From NCBI GenBank assembly GCA_024742755.1, contig JANSXW010000042.1:1-45428 (forward strand): DNA of 45,428 bases, written 5' to 3'. The position numbers and the translations under genes were made by a program. Below, in pieces: positions 7,238 to 15,136 of the stretch. Within the stretch, counting starts at the first letter, position 1. Each line of letters begins with the position of its first letter. Source of the stretch: a bacterium (lineage in GTDB: Bacteria > Bacteroidota > Bacteroidia > Chitinophagales > Saprospiraceae). The notes below the pieces were generated by a model that did no database searches, had not been told where the DNA came from, and saw nothing but the letters and a program-made list of their open reading frames with translations.

Positions 7238-8584
7238 CTATTGACGGTCGGCGGCCCATTTCAAGTACCCTTTCAGCTGACTCATAAGGTAGTAAGGGAG
7301 GTTGACCAGGCGGTATTCGTATCCGGCAGGTGTCCGGGCGTTTTCCACAGATACGGTGTTGTTCAAAAAACGAATGGCAAAGGGAGGCTGACCGCGTTCC
7401 ACAAACTGATGCAGGGACCGCAGCCGCCCCTGAGGACCTGCCTTCACTTCAATCGGCAGGAGTTGCCCCCCATAGGGATAAACCAGATCGACTTCAGCAT
7501 TGGCGTTGGCTTTTTCCCTTACCCAGAAATGGGGCTTGAAATCCTGATTGTTGTGAAGTGCAATCAACTCCTGACTCAGTAGGTGTTGCACGATAAATCC
7601 CCGGTAAAGGCTGTTTAAGTCTGCCAGGCCCAGAAACTGCGATTGGATTTGGAGGGTATGATTCAGCAACCCCGTATCAATAAACTGAAGCCGGGGGCGT
7701 TTTTTTAAGTCAGTGATGACAGGTGGCGCAAGCTGTGTGGTGGGATAAATCAAGCGAATCACCTTGGCCAGTTCGAGGTTTCGAAGAGCTTCGCCCACTT
7801 CTCTTGAGCCATAGTTGGAGTGCCCAAACCCTGCAAACTTAATCCGGTCATGTTCCATTGGCGCAGATCGGATGATGTGCCGCAGGACTTGCCGTTGCGT
7901 ATGGTTGCCGGCGTATTTCTCGATATCGTCCAGGTAAGCCTGCCAAAGACCAGCATAAAGGGGCGCAAGGCCGGACAGCGGTGCGCCATCGGTGTAACGC
8001 TGTACCACTTCAGGCATTCCGCCAAGCAGAGCATATTCATGGAACAGGATACGCAATTTTTCGTGTGCAAAATCTGGAACCGGGATGCGCCGTAATGCCT
8101 GCAGTGCCCGATCCTCGCCTTTCCATTCCAGGAACTCCTCAAAATTGAGCGGGTGAAGATAATAGTAACTGACCCGGCCAACCGGGAAACTCCTGACTTC
8201 ACCCAAGGAGAAATCGAGCAACGACCCGGCAGCAACTACATGAATATCCGGGCGCTCTTCGTAAAAATAGCGTAGCAGCCGAATGGCCTGTGGGCTTTCC
8301 TGAATCTCATCAATGAAGAGTAGGATTTTTGAACCCGTGCCGGAAATGTTGCGCTCAAAAAAGAGCGCCTCCATCAACTCGTTCACCTCCAGGTGCCGAT
8401 GGAACAATGCCTGTATGCCGGGCTTTTCTGCATTTAGTTCAATATAATGGTCAAAGTCGCTTGCCAGCATGCGCACAAGGGTCGACTTGCCTACCTGACG
8501 GGCTCCGCGGATGAGCAGCGGCTTTCGGTTAGGGCTTTCTGCCCATTGGATTAAATCTTGTAATGCCCGGCGCTTTTTGATCAT
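7238..8584 (-). CDS. AAA_14 / DUF4143 ATPase
   Basis: 448 residues from the ATG at 8584, chosen because MIKKRR-ALQDLI is the usual family start; upstream in-frame codons cover a tandem DNA repeat. Walker A is GARQVGKST (residues about 25-33) and Walker B is LLFIDEIQES (about 86), followed by an AAA-type core. The C-terminal half is the DUF4143 domain with the EVDLVYPYGG and IEVKAG signature, which resembles a nuclease-like fold. The family is abundant, scattered and often multi-copy in Bacteroidota and archaea; its role is unknown, with suggestions of defence or mobile-element functions. It stands alone, facing a gene-free repeat-rich region. Confidence 0.93.
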   Translation of the reverse strand: MIKKRRALQDLIQWAESPNRKPLLIRGARQVGKSTLVRMLASDFDHYIELNAEKPGIQALFHRHLEVNELMEALFFERNISGTGSKILLFIDEIQESPQAIRLLRYFYEERPDIHVVAAGSLLDFSLGEVRSFPVGRVSYYYLHPLNFEEFLEWKGEDRALQALRRIPVPDFAHEKLRILFHEYALLGGMPEVVQRYTDGAPLSGLAPLYAGLWQAYLDDIEKYAGNHTQRQVLRHIIRSAPMEHDRIKFAGFGHSNYGSREVGEALRNLELAKVIRLIYPTTQLAPPVITDLKKRPRLQFIDTGLLNHTLQIQSQFLGLADLNSLYRGFIVQHLLSQELIALHNNQDFKPHFWVREKANANAEVDLVYPYGGQLLPIEVKAGPQGRLRSLHQFVERGQPPFAIRFLNNTVSVENARTPAGYEYRLVNLPYYLMSQLKGYLKWAADRQ

Positions 8585-8595
8585 AAACCCAAGTT

Positions 8596-8659
8596 TTGTA
8601 ATAAATAACCCCTTATTTGTAACAAAAGTTGTAATAAATAACCCCTTATTTGTGACAAA
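8596..8659. repeat. Two tandem 31-bp repeats in the ATPase leader
   Basis: Two copies of a 31-bp unit (8596-8626 and 8629-8659), 33 bp apart, differ at a single base. Each contains the hairpin AAATAACCCCTTATTT (6-bp stem, 4-nt loop) flanked by TTGTAAT and GT(A/G)ACAAA. They lie 12 bases upstream of the ATPase start on the minus strand. Tandem palindromic units there suggest a cooperative operator or a leader RNA structure. Two copies, no leader and no cas genes argue against CRISPR. Confidence 0.8.
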
Positions 8660-8829
8660 GCTGAGGTGATCACTTTGAGCTGATGAAGCTCCGGGATGGA
8701 TTTTTTCTCCGTCACTTAGGTCTGTTAATAACCGCAAGTCTAACTAAAGAGTGCCGTTAAATTGGAATAGCCCCGTGCGGTACGCCTGTCTGATTGGCTA
8801 TGGCAGACCGGTACAAAAGGCGAAATCTA

Positions 8830-8985
8830 AGACTATGTTTGGAGCTTACTCCTATTGCAAACCAAGGACTTATGAACCTGGCGTCATCTTTTTTAGCTTA
8901 TTTGACCCGCCAAACGCGCTAAAAAAGATTTAGCCAGAACCACAATTCCTTGATTTTCATGACGAACCCGCTCCAAACATAGTCT
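8830..8985. repeat. 156-bp MITE-like element with 16-bp terminal inverted repeats
   Basis: AGACTATGTTTGGAGC (8830-8845) is exactly inverted at 8970-8985. Inside is a second perfect inverted repeat, ATCTTTTTTAGC (8886-8897) and GCTAAAAAAGAT (8918-8929). There is no coding potential and no obvious target-site duplication. The right end is found again at 36978-36995, so the sequence is dispersed. It resembles a small non-autonomous mobile element or an intergenic palindrome family. Confidence 0.6.
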
Positions 8986-8997
8986 AAAGCGCTAATA

Positions 8998-9070
8998 CAT
9001 TCCGTACCTACGGCACGGATAAACTTTCGAATCCCAATCTTCTACCAATATAGCATACCCAAAGGCACGC
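8998..9070 (+). repeat. Dispersed intergenic repeat, copy A
   Basis: The copy begins with a short palindrome CCGTACCTACGG in a 21-base block that recurs exactly at 25971-25991. It ends with TCTACCAATATAGCAT and a CCCAAAGGCACGC block. The two-part layout (CCTACGG-type palindrome, spacer, ACC-AATATAGC, AAAGG-type palindrome) is shared by all three copies in the window. This looks like a REP-type extragenic repeat family. Confidence 0.65.
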
Positions 9071-9148
9071 TAATTGTAGATTGGAAATCATTGTCATAAA
9101 CCAACCGCTCAAAAAAAGCTCGAAGCGTAAGAACAAATTTGTCATTGT

Positions 9149-9215
9149 GCTGTGCCTTTAGGCAAAAAATGTAGGTAAAAAATGGCTTAAGGAGAAGGCT
9201 CGTGCCGTAGGTACG
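9149..9215 (-). repeat. Dispersed intergenic repeat, copy B (inverted)
   Basis: On the minus strand this reads CGTACCTACGGCACG, spacer, TTTTTACCTACAT, then GCCTAAAGGCAC, the same order as copies A and C but more diverged. Copies A and B face each other across about 80 bases and end 45 bases before mscL. Confidence 0.55.
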
Positions 9216-9260
9216 TTATGTGAAACGCTAAACCAGGAATCGACGTAATAAATCAACATC

Positions 9261-9710
9261 ATGAAAAAAATCCTCGATGAGTTTAAGGAGTTTGCTGTCA
9301 AAGGCAATATGATTGATATCGCCATCGGCGTCATCATTGGAACGGCTTTCAATCAGGTGGTGGATACCATCGTAAAGCAGATTTTTCTGCCTCCCTTATC
9401 GCTGCTGACCAACGGGGTCAATATGGAAGACAAAAAGTGGGTGCTGCAGGAAGCCGTATACGTGGATGGTGCCGTGCAGGCCGAGGCAATCGCCGTTGGT
9501 TACGGAAAGCTGATTGAGGTGTCCGTCGATTTCCTGATCATCAGCCTGGTTGTTTTTGGTGTGGTCAAATTTATGAACCGCCTCAAGGGTAGGGCTCAGG
9601 ATACCTCAGATACTACCGTAGCCACTCCACGGGATATTGAGCTGCTGAACCGGGTGACGCAGCTGCTGGAAGAGCAGAATACCTTGCTTAAAGGAAAAGC
9701 AAAGGAATAG
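9261..9710 (+). CDS. mscL: Large-conductance mechanosensitive channel
   Basis: 149 residues. The N-terminus MKKILDEFKEFAVKGNMIDIAIGVIIGTAFNQVV is the amphipathic helix and first transmembrane helix typical of MscL, with the pore-lining Gly/Ala pattern. TM2 is at about 88-106 (VDFLIISLVVFGVVKFMN). A charged C-terminal coiled-coil helix follows (residues about 125-147). The periplasmic loop is as long as in other Bacteroidota homologues. The channel is a homopentamer in the inner membrane that opens at high tension during osmotic downshock. It is a single gene, flanked upstream by intergenic repeats and downstream by the convergent purL gene. Confidence 0.97.
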   Translation: MKKILDEFKEFAVKGNMIDIAIGVIIGTAFNQVVDTIVKQIFLPPLSLLTNGVNMEDKKWVLQEAVYVDGAVQAEAIAVGYGKLIEVSVDFLIISLVVFGVVKFMNRLKGRAQDTSDTTVATPRDIELLNRVTQLLEEQNTLLKGKAKE

Positions 9711-9798
9711 CTCAGCATGGGCAACGGGTAAACCTGCCGAGACAGGAGCCTGACCTTTTTGGCACCAAAACGTTAGGCTTGCAAAGCGTGGGGGCTGT

Positions 9799-12700
9799 TT
9801 AACCCGCCCGGTCTGCCAGCCACTCCCGCGCATTCACAAACGCCTGAATCCAGGGTGACACCTCATCTTGTCTGCTACTTGGGTAATGCGCCCAGTTCCA
9901 GGGGAAGATGGAGCGCTCGATGTGCGGCATCGTAGCCAGGTGGCGGCCGTCTGCGCTCACGAGCATAGCGGTGTTATAGGCACTGCCGTTGGGGTTGGCG
10001 GGGTAGGCTTCGTATCCGTACTTTGCAACGATGTTGTAGTCTGCTTCAGCGCCTTTCAGGTCAAATTTGCCCTCCCCGTGGGAAATCCATACGCCCAGGG
10101 TGCTGCCCTCCATGTTAGACAGCATCACGGAGTTGTTTTTGCCAATTTTTACGGAAGTGAAACCGCTCTCGTGCTTGTGGGAATCGTTGAAGTCCATCAG
10201 CGGGTGCGGCTGCTGCTCCGGGTAGATGAGCCCCAGCTCCATGAACAACTGACAGCCGTTGCAGATGCCCACCGAGAGCACATCCTCGCGGGCGAAGAAG
10301 TTTTCCAGCGCGGTTTTAGCCTGCTCGTTGTATTTGAAAGTGCCCGCCCAGCCCTTGGCAGAGCCCAGCACATCGGAATTGGAGAATCCGCCCACTGCGC
10401 CCAGGAATTGGATGTCTTCCAGGGTCTCTTTACCGGTCATCAGGTCGGTCATGTGCACGTCCCGCACCTCAAAGCCAGCCAGGTAGAGGGCGTGGGCCAG
10501 CTCGCGTTCGGAGTTGCTGCCCTTTTCGCGCAGGATGGCGGCTTTAGGCTTGGGAGCATTCTCTTTTTGTTCCGGCAGTTTGCCGCTGAAATGGCTGGGG
10601 AATTGGTACTGTAGCGGCTGATTTTTGTAATTGGCGTAGCGTGCATCAGCCAGCCTGTTGGCCGTTTGCTTTTGGTCGAGCAGCCAGGAGGTTTCGTACC
10701 AGACATCCCGCAGTTTGGGAATGTCGAAGGCATGTTGCTCGCCAATGTTTTGGATATACAGGAAATCCCCGGTAGTCACGATACCGATACGGTGGCAGGG
10801 TATGGGGAAGTTGGCCAGTGCTGCGGCACTGTCTTCATCTTTGAGCTGTAAGACAACACCGGCATTCTCGGCAAACAACACCTTGATGATGTCGGGTTCT
10901 CCGAGCGGGCTCAGGTCGAGTGCAGCACACAGGGTGTTGTCAGCGAAGCACATCTCCAGCAAGGTGGTGATCAGCCCGCCGGAGGCTACGTCATGGCCGG
11001 CTACTACGGCTCCGCTTTTGATTAAATCCTGCAGCGCATTGAAGGTGTCGGCCAGCTTTTGAGCATCTCTGACATCGGGCCCTTTCGAGCCGATCTTATT
11101 GCGTACCTGCGCGAAGGAGCTGCCGCCGAGGTGGAAGTCATCCTGCGAAAGGTTGAGGTAGTATACCGGGCCAGCATCCTTTTGGAAAACCGGCTCGACA
11201 ACCCGATTGATATCCGAACAAACGCCCACGCCGGAGATGATCACCGTGCCGGGCGCCAGCACATCGCCATCCGGGTACTTTTGCTTCATGGACAGAGAGT
11301 CCTTGCCCGTGGGCACGTTGATGCCGAGTTCGATGCAAAAGTCAGATACGGCTTGCACTGCTTCATACAGTCGGGCGTCTTCCCCTTCGTTGCGGCAGGG
11401 CCACATCCAGTTGGCTGAAAGGGATACGGATTGGAGCCCTTCTTCCAGCGGAGCCCAGACGATATTGGTCAGCGCTTCTGTAATGGCATTACGGGAACCG
11501 GCTTTCGGGTCGATCAGCGCATTGACCGGAGCGTGCCCGATGGAAGTGGCGACGCCATGTGGGGTGTCGTACCCCAGTGCCATCACCCCGCAGTTGTTCA
11601 GGGGCAGTTGCAGCGGGCCTGCGCACTGTTGTTTGGCCACCAGGCCGCCCACGCAGCGGTCCACCTTATTGGTCAGCCAGTCCTTGCAGGCTACGGCTTC
11701 GAGGCGGAGCACCTGCTCCAGGTATTCCTGGACTTTAGCTGGGTCATAATCTACTTCTTCGTACTGCCGCTCCACGGCCTGATCCTCCATGATGGTCTTC
11801 GGGGAGCTCCCAAAGAGGTCCGCCAGGTCAAGGTCCAGCGGCGTTTCGCCTTTGGATTCGGAAACAGCTGAGAAGCGCATATCGCCGGTCACTTCGCCGA
11901 CGACGTACATGGGCGCACGCTCCCGTTCTGCGATTTTTTGCAAAAGCGGGATATCCTCAGCGGCCACGATCAGGCCCATGCGTTCCTGCGACTCGTTGCC
12001 GAGGATTTCCTTGGCGGAGAGGGTAGGGTCACCTATGGGCAAAGCATCGAGGTCGATGCGGCCGCCGGTCTCCTCTACCAGTTCGGAAAAGCAGTTGAGG
12101 TGGCCGCCTGCGCCGTGGTCGTGAATGGCGATGATGGGGTTTTTCGCGCTTTCCACCAGATTGCGGATGGTATTGGCGACGCGCTTTTGCATTTCCGGGT
12201 TGGAGCGCTGCACGGCATTCAGAGTGATGCCGGTATCGAAAGCGCCGGTGTCGGCCGAGGAAACAGCTGCCCCGCCCATGCCAATGCGGTAGTTGTCGCC
12301 ACCCAGCAACACGATTTTGTCGCCTTTCCGGGGCGTTTGCTTCAGCGCCTGATCCAGGATGCCCGAGCCCACGCCGCCGGCCAGCATAATCACTTTGTCA
12401 AAGCCCAGTTGGCGGGCATGCTCGGCGTGCTCGAAGGTGAGCAGAGAGCCCGCAATGAGGGGTTGCCCAAACTTATTGCCGAAATCAGAAGCCCCATTGG
12501 AGGCTTTGATGAGAATATCCATAGGCGTTTGGTAGAGCCAGGGCCGCTCGGGCATGGCCTTCTCCCAGGGGCGGTTCTCCATCAGGCGGGAGTAGGCGGT
12601 CATGTACACTGCGGTTCCGGCCAGCGGCAAAGAGCCTATGCCGCCCGCCATACGGTCGCGGATTTCCCCTCCGCTGCCGGTGGCTGCCCCGTTGAAAGGC

Positions 12701-13464
12701 TCCACGGTGGTCGGGAAGTTGTGGGTTTCCGCTTTAAGCGAGACCACGGTATCCACGTCTTTTTTGCTATAGTGGGACGGTTCGTCCGGGCGCTCCGGCG
12801 CAAATTGCCGCAACTTTGGGCCCTTCAGGAAAGCTACGTTGTCTTTGTAGGCCGAGACGATGCTGTTGGGGTGGGCTTTGGACGTTTTCCGGATCATAGT
12901 GAAGAGGGAGTCCGGCTGCTCCTGCCCGTCGATTACGAAGGTTCCATTGAAAATCTTGTGCCGGCAGTGCTCGCTATTGATTTGCGAAAAGCCGAATACC
13001 TCCGAGTCGGTCAGCTTGCGCCCAATACGCTCTGCTACTTCCTCCAGGTAAGCCACTTCTTCCTCGCTGAGGGCCAGCCCTTCCGCCGCATTATAAGCTG
13101 CGATATCCTCAACAGGCCGGATGGGCTCCGGTTGGATGTGTATGGTGAACAGCTGCTGGCCGAGCCCGTCGAAGCGTTGCTTGAGCATAGGGTCGAAGGG
13201 CGTCGTTTCCGAAAAAGGCGTATACTGCTCGATTCTCCGGATGCCATTGATGCCCATGTTTTGGGTGATTTCCACGGCGTTGGTGCTCCAGGGAGAGACC
13301 ATTGCTGCCCGTGGCCCGATGAAGCGGCCGTCAACAGCGGGCCCTTCCAGCTTAGGCTGATGGCCAAACAGCCAGGTGAGTTTGGCAACGTCGCTGTCGG
13401 TAAGCGCGGCTGTGGCCTGAACAGCAAAAAGGATTCGTTGGGGGTCTCCGAAGAAGTGGATCAT
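9799..13464 (-). CDS. purL: Phosphoribosylformylglycinamidine synthase (single-chain PurL)
   Basis: 1221 residues, close to the roughly 1300 of the large proteobacterial enzyme. It converts FGAR, glutamine and ATP to FGAM in de novo purine synthesis. In order: PurS-like N-terminal domain, linker with FSQINSEHCRHKIFNG (about 163-178), two ATP-binding AIRS-type halves (SLKAETHNFPTTVEPFNGAATG and GKDSLSMKQ), and a C-terminal class I glutaminase with the nucleophile Cys in SVGICNGCQ (about 1068) and the His in HGEGKF (about 1129). All fused domains are present, so no separate PurQ or PurS is needed. A 124-bp imperfect palindrome begins 31 bases upstream of the ATG. A long open frame antisense to the first third is a by-product of GC-rich codons. 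Confidence 0.98.
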   Translation of the reverse strand: MIHFFGDPQRILFAVQATAALTDSDVAKLTWLFGHQPKLEGPAVDGRFIGPRAAMVSPWSTNAVEITQNMGINGIRRIEQYTPFSETTPFDPMLKQRFDGLGQQLFTIHIQPEPIRPVEDIAAYNAAEGLALSEEEVAYLEEVAERIGRKLTDSEVFGFSQINSEHCRHKIFNGTFVIDGQEQPDSLFTMIRKTSKAHPNSIVSAYKDNVAFLKGPKLRQFAPERPDEPSHYSKKDVDTVVSLKAETHNFPTTVEPFNGAATGSGGEIRDRMAGGIGSLPLAGTAVYMTAYSRLMENRPWEKAMPERPWLYQTPMDILIKASNGASDFGNKFGQPLIAGSLLTFEHAEHARQLGFDKVIMLAGGVGSGILDQALKQTPRKGDKIVLLGGDNYRIGMGGAAVSSADTGAFDTGITLNAVQRSNPEMQKRVANTIRNLVESAKNPIIAIHDHGAGGHLNCFSELVEETGGRIDLDALPIGDPTLSAKEILGNESQERMGLIVAAEDIPLLQKIAERERAPMYVVGEVTGDMRFSAVSESKGETPLDLDLADLFGSSPKTIMEDQAVERQYEEVDYDPAKVQEYLEQVLRLEAVACKDWLTNKVDRCVGGLVAKQQCAGPLQLPLNNCGVMALGYDTPHGVATSIGHAPVNALIDPKAGSRNAITEALTNIVWAPLEEGLQSVSLSANWMWPCRNEGEDARLYEAVQAVSDFCIELGINVPTGKDSLSMKQKYPDGDVLAPGTVIISGVGVCSDINRVVEPVFQKDAGPVYYLNLSQDDFHLGGSSFAQVRNKIGSKGPDVRDAQKLADTFNALQDLIKSGAVVAGHDVASGGLITTLLEMCFADNTLCAALDLSPLGEPDIIKVLFAENAGVVLQLKDEDSAAALANFPIPCHRIGIVTTGDFLYIQNIGEQHAFDIPKLRDVWYETSWLLDQKQTANRLADARYANYKNQPLQYQFPSHFSGKLPEQKENAPKPKAAILREKGSNSERELAHALYLAGFEVRDVHMTDLMTGKETLEDIQFLGAVGGFSNSDVLGSAKGWAGTFKYNEQAKTALENFFAREDVLSVGICNGCQLFMELGLIYPEQQPHPLMDFNDSHKHESGFTSVKIGKNNSVMLSNMEGSTLGVWISHGEGKFDLKGAEADYNIVAKYGYEAYPANPNGSAYNTAMLVSADGRHLATMPHIERSIFPWNWAHYPSSRQDEVSPWIQAFVNAREWLADRAG

Positions 13465-13494
13465 CAGCTTATGGATTTAACATTTGCGCAAAGA

Positions 13495-13618
13495 GACGGA
13501 AACAAAATGAGTTAGACCGTTTGAGGTTTTGCGAAATTTTATAAGCAACTGAAGACTTGGAAGTTGCGTTAAAATATCGCAAAAGCCTAAAAAGAGAACG
13601 GTCTAACTCATTTCCGTC
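13495..13618. repeat. 124-bp imperfect palindrome in the purL leader (MITE-like)
   Basis: The ends GACGGAAA and TTTCCGTC are inverted. Inside, ATGAGTTAGACCGTT (13507-13521) pairs exactly with 13597-13611, TTTTGCGA (13527-13534) pairs with 13577-13584, and arms ending in GCAACT/AGTTGC continue to the centre. The element is flanked by AGA on both sides, a possible 3-bp duplication. Its length, near-complete symmetry and lack of coding fit a MITE or an extragenic hairpin. If transcribed in the purL message it would form a long stem. Confidence 0.7.
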
Positions 13619-13797
13619 AGACTACAAAGGTCGCTTGTTCGGGTTAAATTGCCAAGGTTTTGAGAAAGGGAGTTGGGATTTCTCCGGTGGCAGCGCGGAG
13701 TGTGGAATCTGAGCAAGCGCTTTATGCTTGTCAGCCCGGCAAGTGCGCTTTTATTGGCCATTTCTTACGATATTGGGACGCTATAAAGCAACACCTC

Positions 13798-14535
13798 ATG
13801 ACAACCATGAATCAGACCGCAAACTGCAAGCGCTGTGGCAGGGGACTTTCCGGCGACTTCTGCTCCGCCTGCGGGCATCCGGGCAACCTCAAGCGGATCG
13901 ACGGGCGCTATTTGCTGTCCGAAATCAGCAGTGTGCTCAACTTTGACAAAGGCATATTGTACACCGTCCGGGAACTCCTCCTCCGGCCGGGGGAAAGCGT
14001 GCGCCGGTACATCAGGGAAGACCGCAGCAAGTTGATGAAGCCGGTCATTTTTGTCATCGTTTGTTCGCTGCTTTATTCCCTGGCCCAGCAGTTACTGCAT
14101 TTTGAGGCAGATTATGCGGAGGCTAATGCAAAGGCGGCCGGCGAATCTGCTGTGAGGGATATACTGGTATGGATGCAGAAAAACTATGGTTATGCCAATA
14201 TAATGATGGCTTTTGTGATTGCCCTCTGGGTTCGGCTGTTTTTCCGAAAGGGAAGCTATAACTACTTTGAAGTCCTGATTTTGCTGTTTTACGTGCTCGG
14301 TGTAGGGATGTTGATTCTTGCTGTGTCTGGGATTGGTGAAAGCCTTGTTGGGTTCAGGCTGCTCAGTATTGGCGGGTTAATTGCATTTGTTTATGCCGGA
14401 TGGGCGGTTGCCTGGTTTTATGACAAGCGAAAGAAAATCAACTATCTCAAAGGGTTTTTAGCCTATGCGATAGGGACCGTCACTTCATTTGCTGCGGCGA
14501 TCCTGATCGGCATGTTGATTGATGCGATGACCTGA
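13798..14535 (+). CDS. Zinc-ribbon DUF3667 membrane protein
   Basis: 245 residues from ATG 13798 (MTTMNQ; ATG 13807 is an alternative). CKRCGRGLSGDFCSACG near the start is a four-Cys zinc ribbon. It is followed by RYLLSEISSVLNFDKGILYTV and the LLLRPGESVRRYI motif, which define DUF3667, then four or five transmembrane helices. Function is unknown; members are widespread in Bacteroidota. It stands alone, divergent from purL across the palindromic element, and no terminator is evident after it. Confidence 0.85.
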   Translation: MTTMNQTANCKRCGRGLSGDFCSACGHPGNLKRIDGRYLLSEISSVLNFDKGILYTVRELLLRPGESVRRYIREDRSKLMKPVIFVIVCSLLYSLAQQLLHFEADYAEANAKAAGESAVRDILVWMQKNYGYANIMMAFVIALWVRLFFRKGSYNYFEVLILLFYVLGVGMLILAVSGIGESLVGFRLLSIGGLIAFVYAGWAVAWFYDKRKKINYLKGFLAYAIGTVTSFAAAILIGMLIDAMT

Positions 14536-14714
14536 ATTTAGAAAAGACAGGTTCAGAGAAGTGGCTCCCTGAATTAAGTGGCTTGTATTTTACCTTTTTA
14601 AGGTACTGCAATGTTCAAATATCAGTTATTTGCAGTGAGATCAATTGATGAAATTATGGATTAGAGGAAGCCGTTTTTTGATCAGAAAGCTGTAAATTGT
14701 ATGAAAACTACGAA

Positions 14715-14900
14715 ATGGCGCCCAAAAGAATTAATATCGTACAAAAAGGAAGCGATACGGGGAATATTGATTATTTCAGAAGTCTCAGCAAATTGGAAAG
14801 GTTGGTTCACCTGGAGCAATTAAGAACAAAATATATGAAGTGGAGCCATGATACTGAACAAGGATTTCAAAGAGTTTATCGGGTTGTTAGAAAAACATGA
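14715..14900 (+). CDS. Small partner protein of a nucleotidyltransferase module
   Basis: 61 residues from ATG 14715. The sequence (RINIVQKGSD, then a helical LSKLERLVHLEQLR, then GFQRVYRVVRK) matches the pattern of short proteins encoded just upstream of MNT/AbiEii-like nucleotidyltransferase genes in Bacteroidota. It overlaps the following gene by 53 bases in another frame, as expected for translational coupling. Its role, perhaps as one half of a toxin-antitoxin-like pair, is inferred from that pairing. A TTG 18 bases upstream is a less likely start. The partner is damaged, so the module is probably inactive. Confidence 0.6.
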   Translation: MAPKRINIVQKGSDTGNIDYFRSLSKLERLVHLEQLRTKYMKWSHDTEQGFQRVYRVVRKT

Positions 14901-15042
14901 AGTATTTCAGGATGAATCAGGAACGATAAAATTTATAGGCCTGCAAGATCTTATAAAGAATAAAAAAAGTACAGGCAGGCTTCAGGATTTGGCCGATGTG
15001 GAAATGCTGGAGCGTGTTAACAGAGACAGCGAAGACCAATAA
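14848..15042 (+). pseudogene. Nucleotidyltransferase (MNT/AbiEii-like) with its catalytic core deleted
   Basis: The 64 residues contain a normal N-terminus (MILNKDFKEFIGLLEKHEV) and a normal C-terminus (IKFIGLQDLIKNKKSTGRLQDLADVEMLE) of the family, about 145 residues in full. The intervening catalytic segment with its Gly-Gly-x-Ala and Asp-x-Asp nucleotide-binding motifs is absent. The reading frame is kept across the join, so an internal deletion rather than decay by point mutation explains it. The small partner gene upstream is intact. Confidence 0.65.
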
Positions 15043-15136
15043 ACATTCCTTAAAATCCGTCCCAAAATGTAAAGCCGAACGATCGCAAGCCCGGGAGGCG
15101 GTATCATTGTGCCATTATTCACGTAAAAAGCACACC

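Noticed and set aside
8596..8659. CRISPR array
   Set aside because: Only two units, directly abutting with 2 bases between them, no spacers and no cas genes.
8751..8933. 60-codon frame in the gene-free region before mscL
   Set aside because: It runs through the inverted repeats of the MITE-like element, with no start context or conserved sequence.
11938..13515. Long open frame of 525 codons antisense to purL
   Set aside because: It lies opposite an unmistakable purL coding region, and its translation has no recognisable domain or normal composition. GC-rich codon bias readily opens such frames.
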